Below are positions 37,401 through 53,751 of a stretch of DNA of 64,000 nt, one piece after another. The stretch spans positions 20,446,045-20,510,044 of the forward strand of contig NC_052399.1 of NCBI RefSeq assembly GCF_009389715.1, in the 5' to 3' direction. The stretch comes from Phoenix dactylifera (lineage: Eukaryota > Streptophyta > Magnoliopsida > Arecales > Arecaceae). The position numbers and the translations under genes were made by a program. How positions within the stretch are numbered: the stretch's first letter is position 1; the number at the start of each line of letters is the position of its first letter. The notes below the pieces were generated by a model. The model searched no databases. It had not been told where the DNA came from and worked only from the letters and a program-made list of their open reading frames with translations.

Positions 37401-40400
37401 GCAATAAGCCATCTACATGAATTCTTCCCAGTTAGTGAAACTAGTATCTACTAGAACTGAAGTCATATATTTACCTACTGCTAGGGCTGGAAATGAGCTT
37501 GGGCTGACCTAAGGGGCTTTGGCCATCAAAAATGAAAAGGAAAGCCCTTAATCCATTCAGGCTAGATCAGGCTAGGATGGATTTGGGTCCATTTGGGCTT
37601 CAGGCTGGACTCCATGAAAACGATTTTGGGCTAGGCTCAGGAAAGGTGTTGGTCAGGCCCGACCAGGCCTACATGCCACATTCTTGAATGCCACATTTGA
37701 AGTCCCTAGATTTGGTCCTAGTATGCAAAACTAAGAAGCCTATTGTGTTCTCTCTGAGATTCCGCACACATGCACACATGCACACATACATCCATTCATC
37801 ACTCATATATCATAGACATGTATTGAGATTTAAAATATTGCTGAAGTTGGCAAGCATGGACAATCAACACAATGAAGCACAAACTCAAAAAAGATATTGT
37901 ATGAGACAAATGTAGGAGCAAAATCTTTTAATTAGTATAGTTTCTGGTCTATAGTAATTCAACTTTTAGCTCTAAATATTAGTTACATTTTTTTTCATTG
38001 GTTTTCTTCATGTCCAAAAAATGAATTGAAATTAATTTTAGGATTTGACCTCTTTTCTACAATTAGTTGTTGGTCAAATATCAACCTCCATCTTTGTTTT
38101 CAGATATTGGAACTGTTACTATAGAAGAAGCAGAGAGATTTATAATGCCATTAAATGCCTTTGCAGAGCTAAATATGTAAATATCATATGCACTGCTAGA
38201 TGATCAGTAAGTACCAAAGAAAACAAGAGAACAGTTAGACCACAAATATCGAAAAGTTAAGAAATCTGGTGTCATTTAATATGGCTGATAAGGTAGAGAT
38301 GCAATAGAGTGTTATACAAGCAATATATACCAATGAGAAGCTTGAGCTAAAAAAACTAAACTAAGACATTTGATGTACAGAAGAGTTACTAGCTAAGATA
38401 GTTGGAGAGCAAAAGGAGACTAATCACATTTATAAAAATTGTCAACAAGAAACTATAAATTCTTTAGAACTCAAAATAAATTTGAGCAAGCCCCAAATTT
38501 AGTTTAGTACCTACAGAATCCTGGTATACTCAATTTAGTGTAAGAAAAAACACCATGTAAGCTGGTGCTCCAAAATCATCTGCTTACTTTGCAATGATAA
38601 CACATCCCGAGTTCATTGATGTAGACCACAATTATATTAAACTCATCCTATATGATAGCAAATAGCAAATAATCGAATTTATTTATTGCCTCCATCTCCC
38701 CCACGCCAAACCCAACTAGTTTGGGATTAAGTCTTAGTTGAGTTGAGTCACAGTATCATCCCAGTCCCCATATCCTATTTGAATTAATATTTTCTAATGT
38801 GATTTACAATGAAAGGCCGCATGTTAAACTCGATAAAATTATAATGTCTGATAGCATGAGTTCTTTAGTCAGCAGCATCACATAGCTTAAATCCCTTTTC
38901 ACATCTCCAACAATAACACTCAATAATCCATGACAAAGATGGTGACACAGATGACAGACCCAATGAAGTAGCATGGAGTCACAGCTATGAGAAAAGAGGT
39001 AAAATGTTAGTAGAATTAGAAATAAGTTTTATTCTAATTCATCATAGTTAATAATGTTACACGGTTATTTTGCCTATGAATTAAGATATAAATTCTCCAT
39101 TAGCATTCACAACAATAAGAAGTAAAGACTCTTTCAATAACACAGGTTTCTAATTGACAGATATTACCAAAGTATGAAACTCTAGTTAAAATTCATAAAA
39201 CACATCATAGGTAATTTGTTTAGACAAGAAGTAATAAAGATCTTATCCAAGGCATAAGCATTTTCAAATGCTAAAACTTATATAGTAACATTTGGAAATA
39301 AAAGTATGTATGCAACATACTTAAAATGTCGGCAAAGTGTGGAGCGAATGAATGATACTCGAGTAGGATTCATCAAATGCAATGGTTTGAAGGGACCTTC
39401 AAAGTCCCACCTGCATATTCCATGTGCATAAATTCCAGTCAGTATGCATCTAAAAGCATGATATATGAAGCTTTATCATAAACTCTTGAATCTAATATCC
39501 ATCACCAAAAAATCAAGTTTCCTATAACATATAACACAAAATAGTCTGAGTCAGCAACACAACTAGGCTTGCTTACATTTAAATTAACAATGTCAGACAT
39601 CTCTAAGACAGGTTTCAACATGCATATTAAAGAAAAGCAGATTAAGAAAAACATCACAAAGTTGCGAGTGACTGATCTTTCATTAGCATACAGTAGAGAG
39701 GTAGTGCATTGAAATATACACATGCTATGAGCGCATTGAAATACTCACATGCTATGCTCTGAAACCTGACCCCAACCCTATAGTTAAATTCTATGTTATC
39801 AGAGAACCTTTTAGTTGGTTCTCTGATTACTATAAGTATGACTACAAAGAAAAAAAATCCAGAGAAAAAAAGAAGACAAGATAATGACTGAAAGAAGATT
39901 TAACCATAAGCTAATTAGCTGGTATGGATCACAAAGCTCAGCTGCACAACTAGGTATATAAGTGGTAGCAATTTCAAATGTGGAAGCAAGAAAGCAGTTA
40001 AAAATGAATAAAAAGCAAGAAAAAGATGTTTGAGTTATCCATTTGCACAAAATCATTGAGAAAAGGGAGGTCAATATAACATGATCTTATAGACAAAAGG
40101 ATGCTTAAGATGTAAATAAGAATCATTTAGAAAAATAATATGCAAGAGTGACAAACAACATTCAGTAAAACATGAGATGTTTAACTTTCTAATTATAAAT
40201 GAGTGTATATGCACAGACATGCACATATGCACAAATGTACGTACACATGCACATTTTTATATAGACAAAGAATTCTTATCATGCACAAAATTTAGAGAGT
40301 GTGAGGCAAGTGATATTGTAAAATGCACGCAGTAATTGTATCTATGATCATGTATTGTGCATGCATGTAGCATGCCCACTCTAAATTCTCTTATTATCAA

Positions 40401-42028
40401 ATCCTAGTGACAATGACTTCCTGTGACTTCCTCAAATGTCTAGTGCTTCTTGATATTTAAAACTGAAATGTTTGACAGTGAGAATTTAAAGCAGATTCAG
40501 ATTTGGAGTATACTAATGTCCAGAATGAAAGTCAGCAATACAAGATAAAGAAGAGGGTTCATTGGGCAATGGAATTACAATTTAAAAACCCAGGCCAAAG
40601 TTGAAGAAATTTCATCAAAGAACCTTTTATTGAAAAACTAGGCACATGAACTTAACAAATTTGAATAGCAGTTACAATAACAACACATAAGTCATTGTGC
40701 AATTGCATACACAAAACAATAAAATGTCATACAATCACTGTACTATGTCTAGATGAAAAGAGTGTTTATTTCTTTATTCTATTAGCAAGTTGTAAATGAT
40801 TATTCAATATTCAGTGAAATTTAATAGGTACCTTTTGAGTAGCATGCATATGTGACAATCATTCTGAAACAACAAAAGGAACTGTCTGTCTATTTGCAAC
40901 TTAAAAGATGGTAATGCTATAGAAATAGTTCTCCATCTTGTACAGGCAGGAGAGTAGGACCGTGTAATTAAGTAGCACAGAAAGATTTTTTTTAAAAAAA
41001 AAAAGGTAGCAGCAGTGAAGATAAAAGAGGTATTTACTTAAAGAAACCTCTTAACATTTTTTTTCTTTGAAATGGCCTTTCAGTCCTTTGACCAAGTGGT
41101 AATCATGGTTTTCTCATCTCTCGTAGAGTATTATCCACCTTCCTTTCCTACACTGGCAAAACCCAGTTGAACTAGCAATGTTCTTTTGGTACTTTCATAG
41201 AATTAATTAGTTTTTCTACAATAATCATCCAATACAGCTTCATGGAATCTACAATGTCCTTCATTAATGAGTGCAAATACGTCAAATTTCCTTCATAGTT
41301 CAATAGGATGGTTCCAACATAAAAACCTGTAAACTTGCCTACGCTTAATTTCATTTGTTACACTAATATAAACATGAGATGACGCAGAACTAGCCTAAAA
41401 AAGAATTAAAAATCTCCCTTTGCATCGTATACTTTATCAAGGGAGATTCTTGGAAGAAAAAGGAAAGTAAAGATGTGATTTGGAGTTTCTTTTAACGAAT
41501 TCTTGTAATCTCCACATCCAGCAGCCTGACTGTCTTTGTTTTTTCATTATAAGTCTTCTTTTTGGCATTACTGGAACTGAAATCAATCTTTAATCAAGAA
41601 AACGTGCTGCAAACTTAGCCAAAGGCATGACAGAGACAATCTTGATCCGATTTCAAATTACATGTTTCAAGAAATCTTCAAATTTCTCAAACTAATCGAA
41701 AACCACATGTATTTTCCAACTGAAAGACGAGAGAGAGAAAGAGAGATGACCAGGTTTCAGCAATGGCGGCAAACTTAGCAACCTCGGCTTCATTCAAGGA
41801 GGAACGGAAGGGAGGCGATTTGTTTTCGTCTCCACTGGCGTTGCTCGCCTTGGGGTTTTGAACCGCAGACGGTGGAGGAGCCGCATCCGCGTGAGATCTC
41901 CTCTGAAGAAGAGCTGAAGAGAGCGCTGGGTGGAGAAGGGTAGCGATAGGGCTTTGGAGGAAGGGTTTAGGGAAGGCATCACGGCTCCTATAAAGATCTC
42001 GAAAGAGATGGAGCGATCTCCAGGCCAT
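19105..42028 (-). CDS. COQ3: ubiquinone biosynthesis O-methyltransferase, mitochondrial
   Basis: SAM-dependent O-methyltransferase that acts on the polyprenyl benzoquinone ring in ubiquinone synthesis on the inner mitochondrial membrane. Nine exons in coding order: 41751-42028, 39321-39410, 35783-35861, 31746-31823, 28313-28361, 27110-27159, 21095-21244, 19333-19413 and 19105-19221. All introns are GT..AG and the joined frame is 972 bases, 323 residues, close to the Arabidopsis protein. The N-terminus [16 protein letters not shown] is Arg-rich, like a transit peptide. SAM motif I is IDVGCGGG (138-145) and the acidic loop GID is at 160-162. Other landmarks are [41 protein letters not shown] and [12 protein letters not shown]. 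Introns range from 111 to 5865 bp and contain several transposon remnants, yet every exon and splice site is intact, so the gene looks functional. Confidence 0.95.
20274..20828. repeat. two-copy tandem repeat, unit about 275 bp
   Basis: GAAAGATTTCTAGTGCATATTTG begins both copies (20274 and 20549), and both end near GCATGCTTCTGTTTGTG. Copies differ by few substitutions and small indels. The unit contains paired AGAAGCACTTTT/GTAGCTTCTCC words, like non-autonomous DNA transposons. It lies in COQ3 intron 7. Confidence 0.9.
21245..24416. other. COQ3 intron 6, first part
   Basis: Intronic DNA with no coding segment recognised, apart from the (CT)n(AC)n tract annotated separately. Confidence 0.5.
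22374..22417. repeat. (CT)n(AC)n compound microsatellite
   Basis: A CT run passes directly into an AC run. Confidence 0.95.
24417..25805. repeat. large imperfect inverted repeat, arms about 0.5 kb
   Basis: The left arm (about 24417-24960) matches the reverse complement of the right arm (about 25290-25805). Shared landmarks in order are ACAATTGAGACCCCATT, TATTGTAA, CAATCCACTAGT, CTTAACATCT, TTTACATGCAT, AACCTAATTG-like and AATTTGGAA. The arms differ by many substitutions and small gaps. The spacer is about 330 bp. Inside COQ3 intron 6. Confidence 0.75.
25806..27109. other. COQ3 intron 6, last part
   Basis: Intronic DNA without recognised features. The open frame at 26216-26464 has no family likeness. 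Confidence 0.4.
30050..30500. other. possible mitochondrial DNA insert (NUMT)
   Basis: This block in COQ3 intron 4 differs sharply from its AT-rich surroundings: it is nearly GC-balanced and purine-rich. It has the texture of plant mitochondrial spacer DNA, with words such as GAAAGCCTTTCCTTATCC, CTAGAAAGCAATCGAAGAG and GGTCCGCCGGCAAGCTCG. I recognise the style but cannot align it, so this is inference. Confidence 0.35.
30960..31140. repeat. CCTAGG/GTGCCTA-rich repeat fragment
   Basis: Repeated words GTGCCTACCTA, AGTGCCTAGGCA and CCTAGGTGCTTAGG cluster here, some in inverted orientation. This is a pattern common at the ends of plant DNA transposons. No boundaries were found. Confidence 0.4.
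31200..31330 (+). mobile_element. Ty1-copia relic (end of RNase H)
   Basis: A plus-strand frame reads [18 protein letters not shown], matching the conserved DQLADIFTK segment at the C-terminal end of copia polyproteins. Only this scrap is recognisable, in COQ3 intron 4. Confidence 0.5.
32292..32471 (+). repeat. 30-bp tandem repeats in LTR U3
   Basis: About six units of the form GAGCGCCGACCGGAAAGCTG plus CTCGGTCAGA lie head to tail, with diverged copies continuing to about 32610. The unit is a multiple of three, so all frames stay open and spurious Cys/Ser/Arg-rich frames result. Confidence 0.9.
33132..33138 (+). promoter_or_regulatory. TATA box of the solo LTR
   Basis: TATAAAA within CTATAAAAGG, about 890 bp into the LTR, is followed by GC-rich leader sequence. 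This is the expected retroelement promoter position. Confidence 0.65.
34490..34860. repeat. pyrimidine-rich low-complexity tract
   Basis: Irregular CTCTCCC/TCCCCC tract within COQ3 intron 3. It is bordered by paired words (CGTATTGAATCGAATCA at about 34398, CCGTATAATACCGAATCA at about 34876) that suggest a transposon relic. The Ser/Pro/Leu-rich frames here are artefacts of composition. Confidence 0.6.
37480..37690. mobile_element. hAT-like repeat fragment
   Basis: A GGGCTGGAAATGAGCTTGGGCT-like edge is followed by many GGGCT, GGCCC and AGGCT words, the composition of hAT-type repeat ends in plant introns. No far end identified. Located in COQ3 intron 2. Confidence 0.35.
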
Positions 42029-44694
42029 CTCTTCCCAAGAAACAGGCTAAGAAAGACGAGAAGGCGAACGATTCCGACGAAAGATAGGGCAAGAATAAGG
42101 GCTTGACCTTGGATCCCTGGGCGCGGGTTTTAAACCTCGACTCCGGAATACGCTTCCATGCCGTAAATGAGCTGGACCCACAAGTCATGCATAAAGCATG
42201 CCAAGCCCTCTGTTCGGATGCCGGAGAATATTATCGGTCAATAAGATATATTTTAACCATAATGGAATGCTTCTCCCTTGGTTATTTAAGACTTTTCTCA
42301 TTTGACGCTGCCCTTCATGAGACGTTTATTTTGAGTAATTTATCCGCACTTCCAAATAGGCCTTTTGCATGTATTAGATACAATAGTTAAGCAGGGTTGA
42401 GAGTGTTTTTTTCTTGATTGGGAGACCTTCCATCTCTCAAATTGCTATATCTTAAAAATCATTTATGTTACCTTTGGGAATTAGCCCAAATCAAAATGTT
42501 GAGTTCACCTAGCTATTAAAATGCTCGAACAATCGATTGCTAAGACCGGGCTGATGATATGGTAGTCACTATGCTCGGGCGGCGATGGCTCCAATTTTAG
42601 TTGCTCTTAAGATGATGCTAAAAAGAAGAGATGTGCTCACAATCCGACTTGAAATAATAAAGATAAGAAAGTCTCTTGTCGAAGAGGATTCAACAAAAGA
42701 TCCTTCAATATCTAGATCAGACATACTCCCAAAAAACAACGGAGATATTATGAAAGTATCAAATGGCAGCATAAGAATATAAGAGGGCTCAAGAGCACTT
42801 ACCTAAAGGAAGATAGTAAAAATCATATTTTAGAAGTGATAGAGAATCCTAATATTTCAGGTTTGTTTGATGTGCATGCACATGTTATCTGGAGATAAGA
42901 AATCTAGGCATTTAAACAGCCATCGCATATTTTTGATATATATTAGACAATAAATGTGTTGCCTAGAATTTTGAAGCTGTATATTTGAAATCTGATCAAC
43001 CAACCTAAGATCAATTTATTGGCATTTTTTTCTGCATTGGAGAAATCAAACTTTGATGTGGGCAACATCTGCATCATATTTTTTAAAAAATCTATATGTT
43101 TACAACCTTAATTTTCTATTCTCATGACACTTGACAGCTAGGTGTGTACAATGGCATTTTCACGAGTCTTGGACGGTACTTCTACCTAAAAAAAATTAGC
43201 CTATATTCTTCCGGCGCCACTGATAGCGAGCCTGGCTCGTTCATACTTATAGATTATAATCATACCAACCCTATTTCTCATAATGTTGTAGTGGATAAGA
43301 TATACAACCTCTCATCAGTCTCTACCGTAGTGGCCAGATATACCTCTCACCAGTCTCTACCACAGGTATCAACTCGCTGCCTTATAGTTGAGTTCTTTTT
43401 TTTCCCCTCTCAAGTTCGAGCTCTTCCAGAGACTTCCAAGTGGACCAATTTACTGGCTATAATTCATTCTTATGCTGCTCATCCGGTACCCATTACAAGA
43501 GTCTACCGTCCATTACTCGCTGAACTCAAACAAACACAAAACTAACACTTAAACATCCGAATTCAAATTTCAATTACTATTTCCAACAGCATAGTAAAAC
43601 ATTTCTTTTGGGCTTCAAAGAAGCCAATGTGTAACCGGCAGCAAAGTGACCCTTCCAGCATCTGAAAGTAAGCACTAAAAGGGATAAAATGTACAATTAC
43701 AATCTGTTGGTAGAGCTGTTTAGCATTGCACTTAAATGTGAAACAACTTACCAAATCATCTCTCTTCTTGACCAAATACTCCATGATGCTTAGTAACCTG
43801 CAAAGGAGAGAGCTTCAAAAACAATGTGTTTGTGCATTAGTTATATCGGCAGACACGAACTTTAAACCATAGCTAGGACAAACATAACAAAAATTCATGT
43901 CACCATTAGATTATAATGTATTCTTGACAAAACACAAAGTGCAGCAGTTAGGAAATTTCACAGCAAGTCAGCTTTTTAACAGTCATTAAAGAGATTTCCG
44001 GCACGAAAGTCATCATAGAATTCAAGAGGACCGTAGATACAAGATGAATAGACACTGAAGCCACCAAAATATCTAGGAATGCCTCCTTAACACACGTGTG
44101 TTGTTTTCTTCCATATCTAGCAAATTCATCCATATCTATCATAGGACAAGTTTATCTCAAGACTTCATATGCATTGATATGGTACTAAAGCCTGTGTCCT
44201 CGTACTTAAAAGTTAGCAAATAACTCTCGTTGTCAGCATTTGCAAATAAATTCTATTAATTTTCCAAGGAAAAGAATCATCTGTCATTGCATGATACGGA
44301 ACAAGCAAAATAATGCAATAAGTGCAACTTAGGAGGCCAAATTTTGATGAGAAATAAATGCATTAACTAAATCATTGTCTTTAGAATTATATGTGGTTTT
44401 GCATTGACCCACTTTAAGGTATTCAAATATGATAAGCATATGAATCAAGTCATCTTTGTTTAGCCTAGAACATTTGGATGGAGCCAAGTATCAGATTTGC
44501 TCCCTCAGCAAGATGAATGCATCTTAATATGCCTTATGGAAACTAATAAAATTTACCATGTTCCAGAAAACACACAACCCTAGCTGGGCTTACATGAAAA
44601 CTTCCCACCTTAGAAGAAAAGTAAGGTAATAAAAAGAAAGCAGGGAAAGCCTTTATGAATGAACAAAACACAAATAGACAACCGTGCCAACTTA
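42029..44694. other. intergenic, COQ3 promoter to UREF 3' end
   Basis: About 2.7 kb with the COQ3 promoter at the left and the UREF 3' UTR at the right. No gene recognised. An isolated exon-like segment on the minus strand at 43752-43797 has good splice sites and is described as a finding. Confidence 0.5.
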
Positions 44695-45429
44695 TCAAGA
44701 GCAGAATAATCTTGAAAACAGGTATCCATGGCAGCCCTGCACAATATCAACCAAAGGAGAAGTCTGGCTTGCTTCCTCAACCGGGCGATCCATCCATTTC
44801 TTCGTCATCTGTTCCGCAACATGAGCAATTTGGTGCTGCAATACTGATGCACCAAGGGGCCCTATCAGATTCAACCTTGTTGCAGCAGAAACAACATCTC
44901 TCATTGTTATGAACATGTAGGCCCGCTGCGAAGTACTGCTATCAAAACCAAGAAGACCACATATGAGCCCAAAAATCGGTGCATGGTGGAAAGAAGCCGC
45001 CCCTGAACCCAGGTAAGTATCCCGCATCTGTTTAAGAGATGGAATCTCCACATATATAGATGCAGCCACTCTCAAAAGTGCTGATCCTTGAGATGCTGAT
45101 GCTTTTCTACTAACTTCATTAGTCAGTGTTGCCTCAAGCAATCTATCTAGTTTAAACCAGGATTCAACGTCAGGAAACTTGCTTGCACAATATACATATG
45201 GAAGAAGTAGGCTGCCGGTGTTCTCCAAGACTTGGATAATGTAGAACTTCAAATCTTCAGGGCCCACTACAAAGCGAGCTTGGACAGCAGCCTCAAGACC
45301 AGAAGAATGAGCAAAACCGCCTGTAGGAAGAATGGAATCTAGTAGTTGCCACTGGCTCCATTGTTGGAGGTGGTCTGCAGGTGAAGTTTTCACATTATCT
45401 GCACTCATTTCCTCCATATCGCAGTCCAT
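44695..45429 (-). CDS. UREF: urease accessory protein UreF
   Basis: Accessory protein that works with UreD and UreG to load nickel into the urease active site. The 244-residue product is close to the plant UREF length. Landmarks: WSQWQLLDSILPTGGFAHSSGLEAA (the signature SD.LPTGGFAHS region), GSALLRVA, FHHAPIFGLICGLLG, TRLNLIGPLGASVLQHQIA and the C-terminal VQGCHGYLFSRLFCS. One coding exon. The start at 45429 (MDCDMEEM) is chosen because the open frame further upstream is low-complexity and ends at a plausible splice acceptor (TTTTTAATAG, just before the ATG). A 5'-UTR intron is therefore likely. A copied RABB1 promoter lies about 1.2 kb upstream on the same strand. Confidence 0.93.
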   Translation of the reverse strand: MDCDMEEMSADNVKTSPADHLQQWSQWQLLDSILPTGGFAHSSGLEAAVQARFVVGPEDLKFYIIQVLENTGSLLLPYVYCASKFPDVESWFKLDRLLEATLTNEVSRKASASQGSALLRVAASIYVEIPSLKQMRDTYLGSGAASFHHAPIFGLICGLLGFDSSTSQRAYMFITMRDVVSAATRLNLIGPLGASVLQHQIAHVAEQMTKKWMDRPVEEASQTSPLVDIVQGCHGYLFSRLFCS

Positions 45430-46320
45430 TAGACAATTCTGGGTTTGTTCACTATTAAAAACATATAAATGAAGCATCAGATTTATAAGCAAAATAGACA
45501 TGCAAGCACAATATTCTTGTGAGATCGTGACAAGTTTACTGAATGAGCTGGGCATATCATGTTTAAATGAATTTTGCTATATTTTTGTGGGGTGCATAAC
45601 ATGGAGGACTCGACATATCTGACAGCAAGATCTTTATTGAAAAAAAAAAGAAGAAAATAGAGTTAAGGTGGTAAGAAACTCGCATAGGATCATTGTCAGG
45701 GCTCGGAGGCCATAGCTCACTTGACATTTTACATCAAACCCAAACAAAATCTTCAAAAAAGATATATTTGAATATAAAATAGGCAGACTTAAGAATCCAT
45801 GATAAGAGCATATTAAATGAACCTCGTGAAGGGAACGGCTTGATCACTTTCACAGTTCTTTGTAAACAATTCACTCATGATTGTTGCCAACGATGCTCTA
45901 CCATCATCTTAACCACAATTTTTGAGAAATATCATCTTGCCCACCATGATCAGCATTATAAGTTCACTTCCGGACCATAAAAAAACAAGAAAAAAGAAAA
46001 AGATGCAGCATATCAAACAACAAAAAACATTTGCACGATCACATCAATGAATCAAAACAAGAAAATGTCAATGTACTTGTACTTGGACCATACAAGCATG
46101 CGTACAGTCTGCTTGGGTCGTGAAGGAAATGCCTTCTGATAAATAGAACCAAGGTCTTGAAACAAAGTCCAATTATATACCTTCTTCTGTTTTTTTTTAT
46201 AGAAAAAAATGTAAGAAGTGTTCGTTTTTCGCATTACCATTAGAAGTATAGGCATCCATTGAGATTATGTCAAACCCCAAATCCAATGAATTCATGAGAA
46301 AAAAAGTAGCTACCAGTTCT
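45430..46320. other. UREF upstream region
   Basis: Probably the UREF 5'-UTR intron or promoter. On the minus strand, acceptor-like TTTTTAATAG ends about 25 bases before the ATG. No other feature. Confidence 0.45.
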
Positions 46321-46799
46321 CATCCAGATTCTCATCTTTTTCCAATTAACACATAAAAAAGCATGACAAAGCAATTCCCTAAAAATCAAAAAGATGAGTA
46401 AACTGCAAATAATTCAGCATATAAATAAATCAGAGCAATCAATCCCTACTTAAAATCCTACCCCCTTTCCCAAACTCCAAACAGATCGACCCTAGAAACC
46501 TTCATTCCCTTCAATTCAATCATAATTTCGGTGCCCAACACCCACAACCAGTCAAATCGTAAAGAGAAACCTAGAGAGCAGAATCAAAAGAAAACCCGTA
46601 TCTCCGATTATGATGTACTTAAAGAGGTAAGCGTACGACATCCTTCTTCAGATCTCGTGGCTCTCCTCCACCTCCTCTCCCTCGTGCTCGGATCTCGAAG
46701 AGCTGGGCTCGCTCTCAGAGACCCAGACCTCCAACAAGACGAAGACGGTGGAGAAGACGTGCGTCGTCGCCACGGAGACCACAAGATCGAAACCGAGGT
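46321..46799 (-). repeat. copy of the RABB1 5' end (promoter, exon 1, intron 1 start)
   Basis: This 479-bp block matches 52960-53446 in the same orientation, with scattered substitutions and one 8-bp indel. Similarity begins at CATCCAGATTCTCATC and ends at CCGAGGT on both sides. Because it includes intron sequence, it arose by DNA duplication and not through RNA. Confidence 0.92.
46596..46641 (-). pseudogene. orphan duplicate of RABB1 exon 1
   Basis: Encodes MSYAYLFKYIIIGDT, identical in all 46 bases to exon 1 of RABB1 at 53234-53279. It retains a GT donor (GTTTTC, against GTATTC in the parent). No RABB1 exon 2 lies downstream of it; the next gene on this strand is UREF. If unspliced, the frame stops after 23 codons. 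Confidence 0.85.
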
Positions 46800-48383
46800 C
46801 ATCGTAATATTCAATACGAAGATGGCAGCTTCTTACCAAATAATCTACCAAATGACATAATGAATTCCAAATAATCTACTAAATGACATAATGAATTCCA
46901 AGATAGATCAGCACACACCCCCGAAATAAAACAGCTTAGAAAGGCCTAAAATCAATCAGCTACTTGGCGACGAGAGGATACAGTTAACAGAACATCAAAA
47001 GTATGCAGCGGAGCAAATTATTCAGACCCCATCTATGCGGATATTACAGTTAACAGAACATCAAAAGCATATGATATACTCATCTCTGAATTACTTTCTG
47101 ATCATGCTGTTCCAAAAAAAAAGGGGGGGGGGCATGTTGAGAAATTTTGTGCTATATGGCATGATATGATTTAGTTTGACAATATGAAATGCGTAAATCT
47201 GTTGGTTATGGAGCAAGATCTTGCACGGAATCGACAAGGAGACGTAGGATAAGAGAATAAACCTTTAATTTTTCTGTGTTCCCTCGCTCCCTCTCTCTCT
47301 CTCTCCCTCTCTGAACTTTCTGTTGCAGCCATTCCGAAGTTGGTCATTGGTCGCACGAAATCAACAGGCAACCAATTTCCAACCGGAGAAAACAAAGAAT
47401 CCCTCCAGAACGACTTTAAGGGAAAGATTTGGGATAAAAAGGGAAGAAAGTTATATGAGAAACCCTTCTGGATGGCCCGAGATTGGAATGGCTTCAGGTT
47501 AGGAGCAATGGAATAGGATTTGCTGTCTCTCTCTTCCATTTGAGAGATTATAATGTGCTTTCTCTTATCAATTTGATAGCCAATGATGCAAAAATTTTAG
47601 AGACAACAACGTAAATTTTTTCTAATGATGACGACCTAAATCCTGCAAAGCGCGATGACAAGTTTTTAAGGAGGACAATAATGAATACTAAAATGCAGAT
47701 AGAATAGAAATGTAAGGAAATACAAATATCTGATATGCATACGTAGTAAAGAATATCGAGCAAAAGGGGTCACGAAGCACCGGCCCAAACTACACCCAGT
47801 TTTAATCTGAGCCAAATATTTTAGATCCCAATCTCTATTCTGGTGAGGAAGAGACTTTAGGTCCCAATCTCGTTCCTTTGCTGCTAGGGTCAACCCGCTA
47901 AAAATATAGGTGGCGTTGATCGAGCTACAAACTCCATTCTTCTGCCAAACCTGTTCTTCTGCAAGACTTTCAGGAGGACCCTTGGCAATTCCACTTTCCA
48001 TGCATATTATAGCATGCTAGTGTCGTAAGTCGCCTTCCTACAATCTGCCATGAAAAATTAATCGATCATCCGAAGCAGACATCTGTCTTGAAGATAGGAG
48101 AAAGAGAACGGTAGACAAAACACAAGCTATGCCGGTCAAATCTAATCAAAATGCCTCTCAATTACATATGGATGACTGAATGATATTTGAACAGTTGCAA
48201 ATGGATGTACAAAAGTGATAGGAGAGAGGAGACTATACAACATTTTTCATTTTGCTCATGCACATTACAGAAGTCCAGGTTACAAATGTAAATGGAACAG
48301 CAGGAGACCACAAAGAGACTGAATCCAGACAGCCACAGAAGAGGATCCTTTTTAGTAATGGGATCTTATTCTGGGGCAGGTGT
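46800..48383. other. intergenic, RABB1 3' UTR side
   Basis: Contains short direct repeats (AAATGACATAATGAATTCCAA twice at about 46850-46900; ACAGTTAACAGAACATCAAAAG twice at about 46980 and 47047) and a G run near 47125. Open frames 47171-47539 and 47666-48001 show no family likeness. No gene recognised. Confidence 0.45.
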
Positions 48384-53279
<4,896 letters not shown>

Positions 53280-53446
53280 CCTTCCTCAGATCTCGAGGCT
53301 CTCCTCCGCCTCCTCTTCCTTCTCCTCGGATCTCGAAGAGCTGGGCTCGCTCTCAGTCTCTCAGAGAACCAAGACCTCCAACGAGATGAAGACGGTGGAG
53401 AAGGCGTGCGTCGTCGCCACGGAGACTACAAGATCGTAGCCGAGGT

Positions 53447-53696
53447 TTGGGGAAGGCGCTGCTTCCTTAATTTTTTATTATTTGTTTACTGCTTAACCTT
53501 TGGCTATCCTTATTAATTAGTTGCCGGCCTTAAAAGGAGGCTTCTTCCGTAGCTAAAGATATTGTATTACTATTAAACTATTGTCTTTACCCAAGAGAAT
53601 TTCACAGCAGATGGTTCAGAACTTTTTTAGGGCATATGGATAGGTTTTCAAATTATCAATACAAAGAACGAGGGCTCCTTTGGTTTGTGAATTTTT

Positions 53697-53751
<55 letters not shown>

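Noticed and set aside
45430-45555. UREF extended to the Met at 45555
   Set aside because: The added residues are hydrophobic and unlike UreF, and an acceptor-like site lies between; the stretch looks like an intron.
46531-46860. Plus-strand open frame near the RABB1 duplicate, and its twin at 53169-53516
   Set aside because: Both are antisense to the RABB1 leader and exon 1; their similarity reflects the DNA duplication, not a gene family.
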